Positions 8,578 through 17,003 are shown, numbered from the stretch's first letter. The stretch is 64,000 bases of DNA from Catellatospora citrea (GCF_003610235.1 NZ_RAPR01000001.1:1240001-1304000), one strand, 5' to 3'. Numbers and translations are program-made. The notes: generated from the letters alone by a model not told the origin.

Positions 8578-8913
8578 ATGGATCGAGCTAGCAATCCGCC
8601 GCAGGCCACACATGACGTGGAGGTCCTGGCGGACCGTGTCCGGATCACCCTGGCCGGCGAGTTCGATCTGGCGAACGAGCAGGAGCTGACCGACTGGCTC
8701 CTCGACGCGATCCAGGCAGGTCCAGGACATGCCGTGGAGGTCGACATGCACGACGTCGGCTTCATCGACTCCAGCGGCATCCGGGTCCTGCTCCAGGCAC
8801 ACGCCGCGGCCGTGAAGCACGGCGGGTCCTTCCGGCTCGCCAGGGCGTCCGGCACGGTTCGCGAGGTGCTCGAGATCGTCGCCGTCTACGACTACCTGAC
8901 CACCGGCGGTTAG
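8578..8913 (+). CDS. Anti-sigma factor antagonist, RsbV/SpoIIAA type (STAS)
   Basis: A 111-residue STAS protein with the signature VGFIDSSGIRVLL, where the second serine is the usual phosphorylation site. When dephosphorylated by a PP2C such as the upstream protein, it would bind an RsbW-like kinase and free a sigma factor. ATG 8578 is preferred to TTG 8566 directly after the upstream stop. It is the last gene of the block; the next gene is convergent only 15 bases away. No sigma-B type gene is in the window. Confidence 0.85.
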   Translation: MDRASNPPQATHDVEVLADRVRITLAGEFDLANEQELTDWLLDAIQAGPGHAVEVDMHDVGFIDSSGIRVLLQAHAAAVKHGGSFRLARASGTVREVLEIVAVYDYLTTGG

Positions 8914-8928
8914 CGCACAGCGGCCAGT

Positions 8929-10092
8929 TCAGGCCGCGTACGCGGTCAGCGCCGGATGGCTGTCGGGCAGCCCGTACCAGCGCAGCAGCTCGGTCACCTC
9001 GGCAGGCTCGGCGATCAGCGCGTCCGGGTGGCGGACCAGGTGGTCGACGAGCCAGCGCTGGGCGGGCGTGAGGTCGGCGTACCGCAGCGGGCTGGTCCGC
9101 GCGTCGTCGCCGAAGGCCAGATAGAAGGCCTCGCCCAGGCGCTCGGCCCACGGGCCGTGGAGCCGTTTCGTCGCCTCCGACCGGACCAGCGCCGCGCGCG
9201 CCTCGGCGGCCCCCGGATCGCCGAGGTGCTCCAGCAGCCGCACCGACCACTCGGCCCGGGTCAGCCCCCATGGCGCGAGCACGGGCTCGTCCGGGCCGAT
9301 GCCGCCGCCCGCCCGCGCGCGCAGGACGACACGCGGCTCCTCGGGCACGGTCGCGCCCGCGGTCAGCGCCCACGCCACCGCGGCCGCCCAGCGCACCTCC
9401 TCGTCGGCGTCGTGCACCATGCCCGCGATCACCGCCGACTCGGGCACCGGCCCGCGGGCGGCCAGGCCGGCCGCGAGCAGCGCGGTCACCCGCACGTCGC
9501 GCCGCCAGCCGTGGCGGCCGGCCACGGCGAGCAGCGGCCCGACGGTGTCCCGCGCCGCCTCCGGGAACCAGGCCAGCAGGTATGCCGCCGCCTGGATGAG
9601 ATCGCCGTCGGTGTCGTCGAGCAGGGTCACGATCCGCGGCAGCTCGGCGCGGACCGCGTCGTACGCCCGCAGTTCGTCGGCCTCGCCCGGGACCGGCGGC
9701 TCGTCGGCCCCACGGCCGCTCCACTCGCTGTAGAGCAGGTGCCAGGACTCGTCCACCGCGTCCGGCGAGGGCCGCAGCCGCTCGATCGGGAAGCCCGTCA
9801 CCAGGTAGGGGTGGTCCGAGCCGATCGCCTGCGCGGTCAGCAGGTCGACGATCGCGGCCCGGTCGAACGTGGCCGGGTCGACGGCCAGGTCGGCGAGGAA
9901 CGGCACCGTGTAGACGTCCGCCTCGTAGCGCCTGCCCTCGTGCAGCAGGCTGCTCCAGAGTTCGTCGCGGGCGTCGCCGCGCACCTGCGGATCGTCGGCG
10001 CGCAGCGCGGCGATGAAGGCGGGGATCTCCTCGGCCGTGCCGAAGGCGTGTGTCAGCCCGCCCCAGCCGACGGTGTCGAGCTTTTCCAGCAT
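8929..10092 (-). CDS. HEAT-repeat-like hypothetical protein
   Basis: A 387-residue protein beginning MLEKLDTVGWGGLTHAFG. It is rich in leucine, alanine and tryptophan helices with repeated patterns such as LIQAAAYLLAWFPEAA and VRWAAAVAWALTAG that look like HEAT/PBS-lyase repeats. No signal peptide and no catalytic motif. Similar stand-alone proteins are frequent in actinomycetes and their role is unknown. The frame stays open far upstream, but the start at 10092 is where the protein-like sequence begins and a divergent gene lies beyond. Confidence 0.7.
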   Translation of the reverse strand: MLEKLDTVGWGGLTHAFGTAEEIPAFIAALRADDPQVRGDARDELWSSLLHEGRRYEADVYTVPFLADLAVDPATFDRAAIVDLLTAQAIGSDHPYLVTGFPIERLRPSPDAVDESWHLLYSEWSGRGADEPPVPGEADELRAYDAVRAELPRIVTLLDDTDGDLIQAAAYLLAWFPEAARDTVGPLLAVAGRHGWRRDVRVTALLAAGLAARGPVPESAVIAGMVHDADEEVRWAAAVAWALTAGATVPEEPRVVLRARAGGGIGPDEPVLAPWGLTRAEWSVRLLEHLGDPGAAEARAALVRSEATKRLHGPWAERLGEAFYLAFGDDARTSPLRYADLTPAQRWLVDHLVRHPDALIAEPAEVTELLRWYGLPDSHPALTAYAA

Positions 10093-10221
10093 CCTTCGAT
10101 GATGCCCACTTTCCCCGACATCAATCGGCCAGTTTGTGCGACCGAAGGCACCGAGGTCAGCGGCGATCATCCCACCGATACCGCACGGGCACACCGCGGG
10201 GCTATTTGCGATCATGGACGG

Positions 10222-10746
10222 ATGACCGTCAGCACCAGGCTCGTGACCCTCGACGACGTACCCGCTGTCAGCGCCCTCTACCTGGCGAACCTCGAGTTCC
10301 TGCGCCCGTTCGAGCCGGTGCGGGCGCAGGGATACTTCGAGCCCTCGGGCCAGCGCGAGGTGATCGGCACCGCGCTGGAGCGGCACGCGCGCGGCGAGTG
10401 CGTGCCGCACGTGATCCTGCTCGACGACCGCATCGTGGGCCGGATCAACCTCAACGACATCGTGCGCGGCCCGTTCCTGAACAGCCACCTCGGCTACTGG
10501 GTGAGCCAGGACGTCAACGGCCGCGGGGTCGCCTCCGCGGCGGTGACCCGCATGATCGAAGTGGCGTTCGAGGAGCAGGGCCTGCACCGCATCCAGGCGG
10601 GCACGCTGCGGCACAACATCGCCTCGCAGAAGGTGCTGGCCCGCCACGGCTTCGTCCAGTTCGGCCTGGCGGAGAAGTACCTGCAGATCGCCGGGGTCTG
10701 GCAGGACCACATCCTGTTCCAGCTGCTCGCCCACGACAGGCCGTGA
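10222..10746 (+). CDS. GNAT acetyltransferase, RimJ/RimL type
   Basis: A 174-residue acetyltransferase. The acetyl-CoA binding region is VSQDVNGRGVASAAVTRM, and GLHRIQAGTLRHNIASQKVL is the typical beta-bulge and N-acetyl helix of RimJ-like enzymes that modify protein N-termini or small amines. ATG 10222 chosen; GGACGG lies just upstream. Monocistronic. Substrate unknown. Confidence 0.85.
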   Translation: MTVSTRLVTLDDVPAVSALYLANLEFLRPFEPVRAQGYFEPSGQREVIGTALERHARGECVPHVILLDDRIVGRINLNDIVRGPFLNSHLGYWVSQDVNGRGVASAAVTRMIEVAFEEQGLHRIQAGTLRHNIASQKVLARHGFVQFGLAEKYLQIAGVWQDHILFQLLAHDRP

Positions 10747-10758
10747 GACGGCGTCGAG

Positions 10759-10768
10759 GTTTCGAAAC
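10759..10768. promoter_or_regulatory. Palindrome GTTTCGAAAC before GH12 gene
   Basis: A perfect 10-base palindrome 87 bases before the GH12 start. CGAAA/TTTCG palindromes serve as operators of xylan or arabinan regulators in Streptomyces (for example BxlR-type sites), so this may be a second control site next to the CebR-like box. Inference only. Confidence 0.35.
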
Positions 10769-10813
10769 TGATTGATGTATCGCGGTTCCTGGATGGAGGC
10801 TGACCGGAGCCCG

Positions 10814-10827
10814 TGGGAGCCCTCCCA
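10814..10827. promoter_or_regulatory. CebR-like operator before GH12 gene
   Basis: TGGGAGCCCTCCCA differs by one base from the Streptomyces CebR box TGGGAGCGCTCCCA, which is repressed by the LacI-family regulator CebR and released by cellobiose. It lies 28 bases before the GH12 start codon. A related box precedes the GH51-like gene at 17141. Confidence 0.65.
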
Positions 10828-10854
10828 CGGCGATCCGCTCCAAGGAGAACGCGT

Positions 10855-12045
10855 ATGAAGTGGCGACTCCGCCCGATCGCCGTCACCGCCGCGCTCGGCA
10901 CCGTCGTGGCAGCCGCCGTGCTGTCCGCCGGGGCCGCGCCGGCCGCCGCCGCGCCGGTCATCTGCGAGCAGTACGGCACCGCTGGAGTCCAGGGCGGCAA
11001 GTACATCGTGCAGAACAACCGCTGGGGTGCGAGCACGGCCCAGTGCATCGACGTGTCCAACGCCGGGTTCACCGTCACCCGGGCCGACCACGACAACGCC
11101 ACCAACGGCCCGCCGGCGTCGTACCCGTCCATCTACGCGGGCTGCCACTACGGCGCCTGCACCGCCGGCAGCGGCCTGCCGGCCCGGGTCAGCTCGCTGA
11201 ACAACCCCCGTGCCACGTTCAACATCAGCACGCCGAACTCCGGCGAGTGGGACGCGGCGTTCGACCTGTGGTTCGACGCCGCCGCGAACCCGCCGGGGCA
11301 GAACTACGGCGCCGAGGTCATGATCTGGACCAACCACCGCGGCCGCCCGCAGCCCATCGGCGGCCGCATCGCCACCGTCAACCTCGAAGGCGGCACCTGG
11401 GACGTCTGGTTCGGCAACATCGGCTGGAACGTCATCTCGTACGTGCGCACGGTGCCCGCCAACACGTTCGCGAACTTCAGCCTCAAGGCGTTCGTCAATG
11501 ACTCGGTCGGCCGCGGGAAGATCGATCCGAACTGGTACATGACCAGCGTGCAGGCCGGTTTCGAGCCGTGGATCGGCGCGGCGGGCCTGGCCGTGAACCT
11601 GTTCGACTTCAACGTCAACGGCAACGCCGCGGGTGGCGACGGGGGCGGCGACGTCTCCGTGATCCGCGGCGTCGCGTCCAGCCGGTGCGTCGACGTGGCG
11701 GGCTGGGGCAAGAACGACGGCACCCCGGTGCAGCTCTACGACTGCTTCCCGAACAACAACAACCAGCGCTGGCGGCGGGTCGGCAACACCTTCGTCAGCC
11801 TCGACTCGGGCAAGTGCCTGGACGTGTCGGGCGGGCGCACCAACAACGGCGCGGCCGTGCAGTTGTGGACCTGCCTGAACAACGGCGCGCAGCAGTGGGT
11901 GGTCAACGGCAACGGCTCGATCGTCAACCCGAACTCCGGCAAGTGCCTGGACGCGATCGAGTTCGGCACGGCCAACGGGACGCGGTTGCAGATCTGGGAC
12001 TGCGGCAACCCCCTGGGCGGCAACCAGCAGTGGCGCTGGGGCTGA
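10855..12045 (+). CDS. Secreted GH12 endoglucanase/xyloglucanase with CBM13
   Basis: A 396-residue secreted enzyme. Residues 1-33 are a Sec signal peptide ending AAAAPV. Residues 35-258 are a family 12 beta-jelly-roll hydrolase: CEQYG, NNRWG, the nucleophile in AEVMIW and the acid/base in GFEPWIG are present. After a short Gly/Asp linker, residues 270-396 are a ricin-type beta-trefoil (CBM13) with three repeats ending in QRW/QQW. It should cut cellulose or xyloglucan outside the cell. AAGGAGA at 10842-10848 supports ATG 10855. The CebR-like box upstream predicts induction by cello-oligosaccharides. Confidence 0.9.
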   Translation: MKWRLRPIAVTAALGTVVAAAVLSAGAAPAAAAPVICEQYGTAGVQGGKYIVQNNRWGASTAQCIDVSNAGFTVTRADHDNATNGPPASYPSIYAGCHYGACTAGSGLPARVSSLNNPRATFNISTPNSGEWDAAFDLWFDAAANPPGQNYGAEVMIWTNHRGRPQPIGGRIATVNLEGGTWDVWFGNIGWNVISYVRTVPANTFANFSLKAFVNDSVGRGKIDPNWYMTSVQAGFEPWIGAAGLAVNLFDFNVNGNAAGGDGGGDVSVIRGVASSRCVDVAGWGKNDGTPVQLYDCFPNNNNQRWRRVGNTFVSLDSGKCLDVSGGRTNNGAAVQLWTCLNNGAQQWVVNGNGSIVNPNSGKCLDAIEFGTANGTRLQIWDCGNPLGGNQQWRWG

Positions 12046-12064
12046 CGGCCCGACGTCTGTGACA

Positions 12065-12100
12065 CCCGCCCTCCCGGGCTGCCGAACCCGGGAGGGCGGG
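12065..12100. terminator. Terminator after GH12 gene
   Basis: A perfect 14-base inverted repeat, CCCGCCCTCCCGGG (12065-12078) and its complement (12087-12100), with an 8-base loop, 19 bases after the GH12 stop. Confidence 0.8.
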
Positions 12101-12203
12101 CACCCGTGCCAGGCAGGGAATCGTGGTCAAGGTCGGCGGTTGCCGATACAGTCCCTTCGCCGCCCGACGAGGACCCACCGTCGCGCGGTGAAAGGAGCCG
12201 ACG

Positions 12204-12731
12204 ATGTCCGACCCGACGACCGAGGGATACACGGTCAGCCCCGCCGAGATCGAGGGCATGGTCCGCAACCTCTGCGCGTACGCGTTGAGCGAGCCCGACC
12301 CGCTGCAGCGCTACGCCGACCTCACCCACCAGCAGGTCCTGTTCGACGGCATCGTCGCGGCGATCCAGCGGGCGCGCGGCCGGGCCTTGGCCGACCTCGT
12401 GGTCGCCGGCATGCCGGTGGAGCAGGTGGCCGCGAAGACCAACCTCGCGACCGTGCCGCGGGTGCGCAAGCTGATCAGCGTGGCCGGGGAGACCGAGCGG
12501 GTGAAGGCCGCCGCGGCGGCCGCCAAGCCCAAGAAGGCGAAGGGCGCCCCCGCGGCCGAGCCGGCGCCCGCCCCCGCACCGGAAGTGGTGCCGGTGCCGG
12601 TCGCGGTGACCGGCAAACGCATGCTGACGCCCGCCGAACGTGAAGCGCTGGGACTGCCGCCGGCGGAACCGCAGCCCCGCAGCCGCCCGCCGAAGCGCCG
12701 CCGCTGGGTTCAGTCGGCCGCGGGCAGGTAG
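12204..12731 (+). CDS. Hypothetical protein with helical N-terminus and Ala/Pro/Lys tail
   Basis: A 175-residue protein of unknown function. Residues 10-95 are helical, and MPVEQVAAKTNLATVPRV reads like a helix-turn-helix. From residue 98 the chain becomes low-complexity (AAAAAAKPKKAKG, then PAPAPEV) and ends with a basic PPKRRRW segment. AAAGGAG at 12190-12196 gives a strong ribosome site for ATG 12204. Its last 22 bases overlap the convergent TetR gene. Possibly a small nucleoid- or DNA-associated protein; this is a guess. Confidence 0.6.
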   Translation: MSDPTTEGYTVSPAEIEGMVRNLCAYALSEPDPLQRYADLTHQQVLFDGIVAAIQRARGRALADLVVAGMPVEQVAAKTNLATVPRVRKLISVAGETERVKAAAAAAKPKKAKGAPAAEPAPAPAPEVVPVPVAVTGKRMLTPAEREALGLPPAEPQPRSRPPKRRRWVQSAAGR

Positions 12732-13432
12732 CGGGCGAGCCCGTTGATGATCAGTTCGAGCCCGAACTCGAACCGCACCTCCCCGTCGCCCTGCACCAGC
12801 ACGTCGGCGTACTGGTTCAGGTGGGGAAAACGGTCCGGCGGCAACGTGCGGTAGTAGTCGTGGACCTGGCCGAAGAAGTCGGCGATGAACTCGTCGACCG
12901 GCTTGCCGCTGGCCCGCTGCCGGGCCTGGTAGAGCGAGCCCTCGTAGGCGTCGGCGCTGATGTACAGCGCGATCCGGTCCACCGCCCAGGCCGCCTGCTG
13001 GGGCGGCACGCCGCCGCTGATCAGCACGCCGAACATGGCCTCGGCCACCTTCACCGAGTTCGGGCCGGTCGGCACGTTGGCGAGGCTGACCCGGGCGATG
13101 TCGCTGTGCGCGCCGAGCACCCGGTAGGACTCCCGGGCGATCTCCAGGAGCTGCTCGCGCCAGCGGGCCGGGTCCGGCGCGGGCAGCCGGATCTCCCCGA
13201 GCACCCGGTCGTACGCCAGCTCCAGCAGCTCGTCCTTGTTCGCCACGTGCGCGTACAGCGAAGCGGCTCCGGTGCTCAGCTCCTCGGCGACCCGCCGCAT
13301 GCTCACCGCGTCCAGGCCCTCACGATCGAGCAGGGTCAGCGCGGCGTCCACGATCGCGTCCCGGCTGAGCGGCTTGCGGGCCGGGGTGCTGCGGCGCTGG
13401 GCACGCCAGGGCGGGGCCGGGATCTCGGACAT
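12710..13432 (-). CDS. TetR-family repressor of adjacent MFS exporter
   Basis: A 240-residue TetR protein. The HTH lies at residues 22-68 (LSRDAIVDAALTLLDREG, ASLYAHVANKDELLELAYD) and the remainder is a TetR_C-type ligand domain. It is divergent from the MFS transporter at 13524, and the 91-base gap contains two inverted repeats, so it is the likely local repressor and autoregulator. ATG 13432 chosen; its 3' end overlaps the convergent upstream gene. Confidence 0.9.
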   Translation of the reverse strand: MSEIPAPPWRAQRRSTPARKPLSRDAIVDAALTLLDREGLDAVSMRRVAEELSTGAASLYAHVANKDELLELAYDRVLGEIRLPAPDPARWREQLLEIARESYRVLGAHSDIARVSLANVPTGPNSVKVAEAMFGVLISGGVPPQQAAWAVDRIALYISADAYEGSLYQARQRASGKPVDEFIADFFGQVHDYYRTLPPDRFPHLNQYADVLVQGDGEVRFEFGLELIINGLARYLPAAD

Positions 13433-13452
13433 GGCGACCATCGTACTTGACG

Positions 13453-13501
13453 CGAACGCCGTTCGGTCTGTAGAACAGTGTTCGCTGAACGAACACTGTT
13501 C
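13453..13501. promoter_or_regulatory. Twin TetR operators between tetR and MFS genes
   Basis: Two inverted repeats in the divergent gap: CGAAC-GCC-GTTCG at 13453-13465, and a perfect 12-base repeat GAACAGTGTTCG (13473-13484) / CGAACACTGTTC (13490-13501) with a 5-base spacer. The second ends 22 bases before the MFS start codon. Binding by the adjacent TetR protein is inferred from position and symmetry. Confidence 0.7.
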
Positions 13502-13523
13502 GCCCGATCCTGGAGGCACCCTC

Positions 13524-14999
13524 GTGACCACCGTCCTGCCCGACACCGCCCCACCCGATACCCAGCCCGCGGCGTACCGCTGGCGCTGGGCAGCCCTGTT
13601 CGTCATCCTCGCCGCCGAGGTGATGGACCTGCTCGACGCGCTGGTCACCACCATCGCGGGCCCCTCCATCCAGGCCGAACTGGGCGGCTCCGAGAGCCTG
13701 ATCCAGTGGCTCGGCGCCGGCTACACCCTGGCCATGGCGGTCGGCCTGATCACCGGCGGCCGCCTCGGCGACCTCTACGGCCGCAAACGCATGTTCATGA
13801 TCGGCGCGGCGGGCTTCGTCGCCGCGTCGGCGCTGTGCGCCGCGGCCACCACACCCGAAATGCTCATCGGCGCTCGCGTGCTGCAGGGCCTGCTCGGCGC
13901 CGTGCTGCTGCCACAGGGCCTCGGCATGATCAAGGAGATGTTCCCACCCAAGGAGGCGGGCGCCGCCTTCGGCGCGTTCGGTCCGGTCATGGGCCTGTCC
14001 GCGGTCGGCGGCCCGATCCTGGCGGGTTGGCTGGTCGACGCCGACCTGCTCGGCACCGGCTGGCGCATGATCTTCCTGATCAACCTGCCGCTGGGCCTGC
14101 TCGCCCTGCTCGGCGCGGCCAAGTTCCTGCCGGAGTCGCGCTCCGCGCACGCGTCCCGGCTCGACCTGGGCGGGGTCGCGCTGGTCAGCGCGGGCGCGCT
14201 GCTGCTGCTGTACCCCCTGGTCCAGGGTCGTGAGCTGGGCTGGCCCGCCTGGACCTTCGTCATGATGGCCGCCAGCCTGCCGGTCTTCCTCCTGTTCGGC
14301 CGCCAGCAGGCCGCCCGCCGTCGCAGCGGTGGCGACCCGCTGGTCGAGCCGTCGCTGTTCCGCCGCCGCGCCTTCACCGGCGGCCTGGTCGCCGGGCTCG
14401 CCTTCTTCGCCGGGATGATCGGCTTCGGCCTGGCCTTCAGCCTGTACGTCCAGCTGGGCCTGGGTTACAGCCCGCTCAAGGCCGGTCTGGCCAGCGTGCC
14501 GCAGTCGCTGGGCATCGTCGTCGGGTTCGGCATCGCCGGCGGCGCGGGCCTGACCCGCAAGCTCGGCCGCCGACTGCTGCATCTGGGCCTGGCCGTGATG
14601 GCGGCCGCCACGATCGGCTTCGTGATCACCCTCGACCAGGCCGGGATCGGCGTCACCCCGTGGCAGCTGGCTCCCGCGCTCGGCGTGTTCGGCATCGGTA
14701 TGGGCCTGGTCATGGCACCCTTCTTCGACATCATCCTGGCCGGGGTCCAGCCGCACGAGACCGGCTCGGCCTCGGGCAGCTTGACCGCGGTGCAGCAGCT
14801 CGGCGGCGCGGTCGGCATCGCCCTGCTCGGCACGCTGTTCTTCAACACGCTCAGCTTCGGCCCACTCGGCCCCGACCCCGCCTCCTTCGGCGACGCGATG
14901 CGCCTGGTGCTCTGGGTCGAGGTGGCACTGCTGGCGGTCACCTTCCTGGCCGCTTTCCTGCTCCCCCGGCAGGCCCGCGAGGAGGAGCACGCCCACTGA
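13524..14999 (+). CDS. MFS drug-efflux transporter, DHA2 (14-TM) type
   Basis: A 491-residue major facilitator with about 14 membrane segments. Motif A is present after the second helix (GGRLGDLYGRKRMF), and LQGLLGAVLLPQGLGMI and FGAFGPVMGLSAVGGPILAG are typical of the EmrB/QacA proton-driven exporters. GTG 13524 is preceded by GGAGG at 13512-13516. Control by the divergent TetR through the repeats in between is likely. The exported compound is unknown. Confidence 0.9.
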   Translation: MTTVLPDTAPPDTQPAAYRWRWAALFVILAAEVMDLLDALVTTIAGPSIQAELGGSESLIQWLGAGYTLAMAVGLITGGRLGDLYGRKRMFMIGAAGFVAASALCAAATTPEMLIGARVLQGLLGAVLLPQGLGMIKEMFPPKEAGAAFGAFGPVMGLSAVGGPILAGWLVDADLLGTGWRMIFLINLPLGLLALLGAAKFLPESRSAHASRLDLGGVALVSAGALLLLYPLVQGRELGWPAWTFVMMAASLPVFLLFGRQQAARRRSGGDPLVEPSLFRRRAFTGGLVAGLAFFAGMIGFGLAFSLYVQLGLGYSPLKAGLASVPQSLGIVVGFGIAGGAGLTRKLGRRLLHLGLAVMAAATIGFVITLDQAGIGVTPWQLAPALGVFGIGMGLVMAPFFDIILAGVQPHETGSASGSLTAVQQLGGAVGIALLGTLFFNTLSFGPLGPDPASFGDAMRLVLWVEVALLAVTFLAAFLLPRQAREEEHAH

Positions 15000-15006
15000 C
15001 GGCCCG

Positions 15007-15042
15007 GGCCGGTGGGTCGGGCAACGGCCCGCCGGACCGGCC
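15007..15042. terminator. Imperfect terminator after MFS gene
   Basis: A 16-base inverted repeat with three mismatches (15007-15022 and 15027-15042, 4-base loop) starting 8 bases after the MFS stop. The rest of the gap to 15224 is GC-rich and holds nothing else I can support. Confidence 0.5.
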
Positions 15043-15224
15043 GTCGCCGCCCGCCGCGCCGCCGGACGACACCCGGCGGCGCGGCGGCGCGTTCGCCCCC
15101 GCGAGCGGCCGCAGCGGCGCGCAGCGCCGTCACGCTGGTCGCATCACGCCACACCAGCCGCTAAATCCCGGGCCATCTGACGACGGAGCCTGACCCGGCG
15201 ACCGATCTGCCCCACGATGGAGGC

Positions 15225-15617
15225 ATGACCGATGAGCCCGGCACGACCGCCGACGAGCCTGTCGCGGCACGCCCTGCGAGAAGTGCCGACGAACCCGTCG
15301 TGGCACGCCCTGCCCGGCGCGAACCGTCCGGCAAGTTCGCTCTCGCACTGGTCGGGGCCTTCCTGGCCGGTTCCTGCCTGACCGGATGCGTCGGCGCGGC
15401 CCTCGTCGCGGCGGCCCACTCCGTGCGTCACGAGCGCATGGAGGACGGCTGGCACCGTGACCGCGACCGGTGGCACGAGCGTCCCGAGTGGTACGACCGC
15501 GACCGCCACTTCCCGCCGGCGCCACCGGCCCCGGTGCCGCCCGTGGTGCCGCCCAGGCCACCCGCGGTGCCGCCCGCGCCGCCGGCCGTGCCGGCCCCGT
15601 CGCCGTCCAGGACCTGA
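15225..15617 (+). CDS. Small membrane protein with proline-rich tail
   Basis: A 130-residue protein of unknown function. Residues 1-35 are acidic then basic and contain two copies of a DEPV.ARPAR unit; residues 38-62 form one membrane helix (FALALVGAFLAGSCLTGC and on); residues 70-95 are rich in Asp, Arg, His and Trp (HRDRDRWHERPEWYDRDR); the last 35 residues are proline-alanine-valine. Likely anchored in the membrane with its tail reaching into the wall. ATG 15225 has only GGAGG at modest distance. Confidence 0.55.
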   Translation: MTDEPGTTADEPVAARPARSADEPVVARPARREPSGKFALALVGAFLAGSCLTGCVGAALVAAAHSVRHERMEDGWHRDRDRWHERPEWYDRDRHFPPAPPAPVPPVVPPRPPAVPPAPPAVPAPSPSRT

Positions 15618-15680
15618 GTCCGCGCAGCCGGCGCGGATTCGGGGGTGCGCGGCTTGCCTCCTTATGAGACAGTGCCGGGC

Positions 15681-15860
15681 ATGCAGACCTTCACCTCCCG
15701 GGCGCTCGTCGCACTGTCGATCGTCTACGGCGCCACCATCGCCATCCTGGCGATCACGGGCTCCGACCACGTGGGCAAGTTCGCCGCCATCGGCGGTATC
15801 ACCATCGGCGTGCTCTGGGCGCTGCGAGCAGTGCTGGGAAACCGGTCGAATCAGGAGTAG
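15681..15860 (+). CDS. Small two-helix membrane protein
   Basis: A 59-residue hydrophobic protein with two predicted membrane helices (residues 7-27 and 34-53) and a short charged end RSNQE. No family recognised. ATG 15681 is chosen from the coding-like sequence; no strong ribosome site. It ends just before a strong bidirectional hairpin. Confidence 0.5.
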   Translation: MQTFTSRALVALSIVYGATIAILAITGSDHVGKFAAIGGITIGVLWALRAVLGNRSNQE

Positions 15861-15866
15861 GGCGTC

Positions 15867-15903
15867 CGTCCGGTGGCGGGGCCGGGCGGCCCGCCACCGG
15901 ACG
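15867..15903. terminator. Bidirectional terminator
   Basis: A perfect 14-base inverted repeat, CGTCCGGTGGCGGG (15867-15880) and its complement (15890-15903), 9-base loop, between two convergent genes. Confidence 0.8.
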
Positions 15904-15914
15904 ACGCGCGCAGG

Positions 15915-17003
15915 TCAGACCCGCGAGCTGTAGCTGATGAAGAACTCGGGGGTCACCGGCGCGCCCGTGGCGCTCCAGCAGATCACGTTGCGGACGATCA
16001 CGACGCCACCGGAGAGCATCCAGACGTTCTGCAGGTTGCAGTAGCTCGCGCCGCTGCGGTGTCCGCTGACCTGCACGTGCCCCTCGCGGAACCCGACCTT
16101 GTGGAACTCGACGTACTGCAGACCCGGACCGACGGGGGTCGAGGTGTTGACCGAGCCGACCGAGTTGTAGCTGGACGGGCCGGGGAAGCCGGGGGTCCAC
16201 AGGTAACCGAAGTACTTGGGCGGGTTGAACGCTCCGTACACCGAGCGCGCGCGGTGGTAGGTCAGGTCGAACCAGCTGTCGGCGGGCGCTCCGGTATGGT
16301 CGTAGCAGCGCACGACGATGTCCAGCCCGGCCCCGCCGGGGATCCAGTTGTCAATCTTGCAGCGGCGCGGGCTGTTCGGGTGCTGGGCGGTCACCTGCAG
16401 GTTGCCGTCGTAGAGGCCGGTGCTGACGCCGGGCAGGTAGACCTTGTAGACACCGGTGCCGATCCCGCCGTGGGTGACCGTGTTGACTCCCCCGACCGGG
16501 TTGTACGACGTGTTGGTGCCGCCGGTGGACTTGCCCTGCACGTAGGCGTACGTGCCGGGCCCGGCGAGCAGGCCGGAGCTGGTCGAGTACATGACCGTGA
16601 ACGCCGACCAGTCCGGGGTGATCACCGCGCCGGTGTACTTGTAGCACTGCACCTCGACGATCTGGTCGGCCCCGGAGGCGTAGTAGTTCCAGACCTGGCA
16701 CCAGCGCGGATCGCCCGCGACGGCGGTGACGTGGGCGACGCCGTTGGCCGAGGCGATGCTGGGGAACTTCACCCGGTAGCGGCCCGCCACGAGTGGGCTG
16801 ACCGTGCTGTTGGGGATGTTGTCGCTCTTCCACTGCCGGGTCGGGTCCATCAGGTAGGCGGCCGGCGGGATCGGGTTGTCCATGAAGGCGAACGCCCAGC
16901 GGTCGGGTGTGGCGGCGTGCGCGGCCGGGGCCTGCACGACGCCTGCGGCACCGGCCGCGGTGACGGCGGCCAGCAGCGCCACGAGGGCGCGACGGAGTTT
17001 CAC
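15915..17003 (-). CDS. Secreted protein with three ~100-residue repeats
   Basis: A 362-residue secreted protein. Residues 1-31 are a signal peptide ending AHAA. The mature part reads as three similar units of about 100 residues, each with one cysteine near WCQVWNYY, RRCKIDNW or YCNLQNVW and a second in VEVQCYKYTG, VVRCYDHTG or VICWSATGAP; the two probably pair, and units end in F.V/LTY/ISY strands. Units 2 and 3 both begin SYN.VG.VNT. No catalytic motif was seen, so a carbohydrate- or surface-binding beta-sandwich is possible. It is divergent from the GH51-like gene. Function unknown. Confidence 0.65.
   Translation of the reverse strand: MKLRRALVALLAAVTAAGAAGVVQAPAAHAATPDRWAFAFMDNPIPPAAYLMDPTRQWKSDNIPNSTVSPLVAGRYRVKFPSIASANGVAHVTAVAGDPRWCQVWNYYASGADQIVEVQCYKYTGAVITPDWSAFTVMYSTSSGLLAGPGTYAYVQGKSTGGTNTSYNPVGGVNTVTHGGIGTGVYKVYLPGVSTGLYDGNLQVTAQHPNSPRRCKIDNWIPGGAGLDIVVRCYDHTGAPADSWFDLTYHRARSVYGAFNPPKYFGYLWTPGFPGPSSYNSVGSVNTSTPVGPGLQYVEFHKVGFREGHVQVSGHRSGASYCNLQNVWMLSGGVVIVRNVICWSATGAPVTPEFFISYSSRV

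Noticed and set aside
6754..8820. A 688-residue antisense frame opposite the receiver-phosphatase gene
   Set aside because: Gly/Val/His/Asp-rich composition typical of antisense of GC-rich genes, no domain, no ribosome site.
10091..10130. Possible fourth copy of the palindromic repeat (CACTTTCCCCGA... CCAGTTTGTGCG)
   Set aside because: Only about 10 bases resemble one arm and no complementary arm is within 100 bases; probably chance or a very old remnant.
8929..11337. An 802-residue reading frame on the minus strand
   Set aside because: Only the part up to 10092 is protein-like; the rest is the antisense shadow of the acetyltransferase and GH12 genes, as happens with this GC content.
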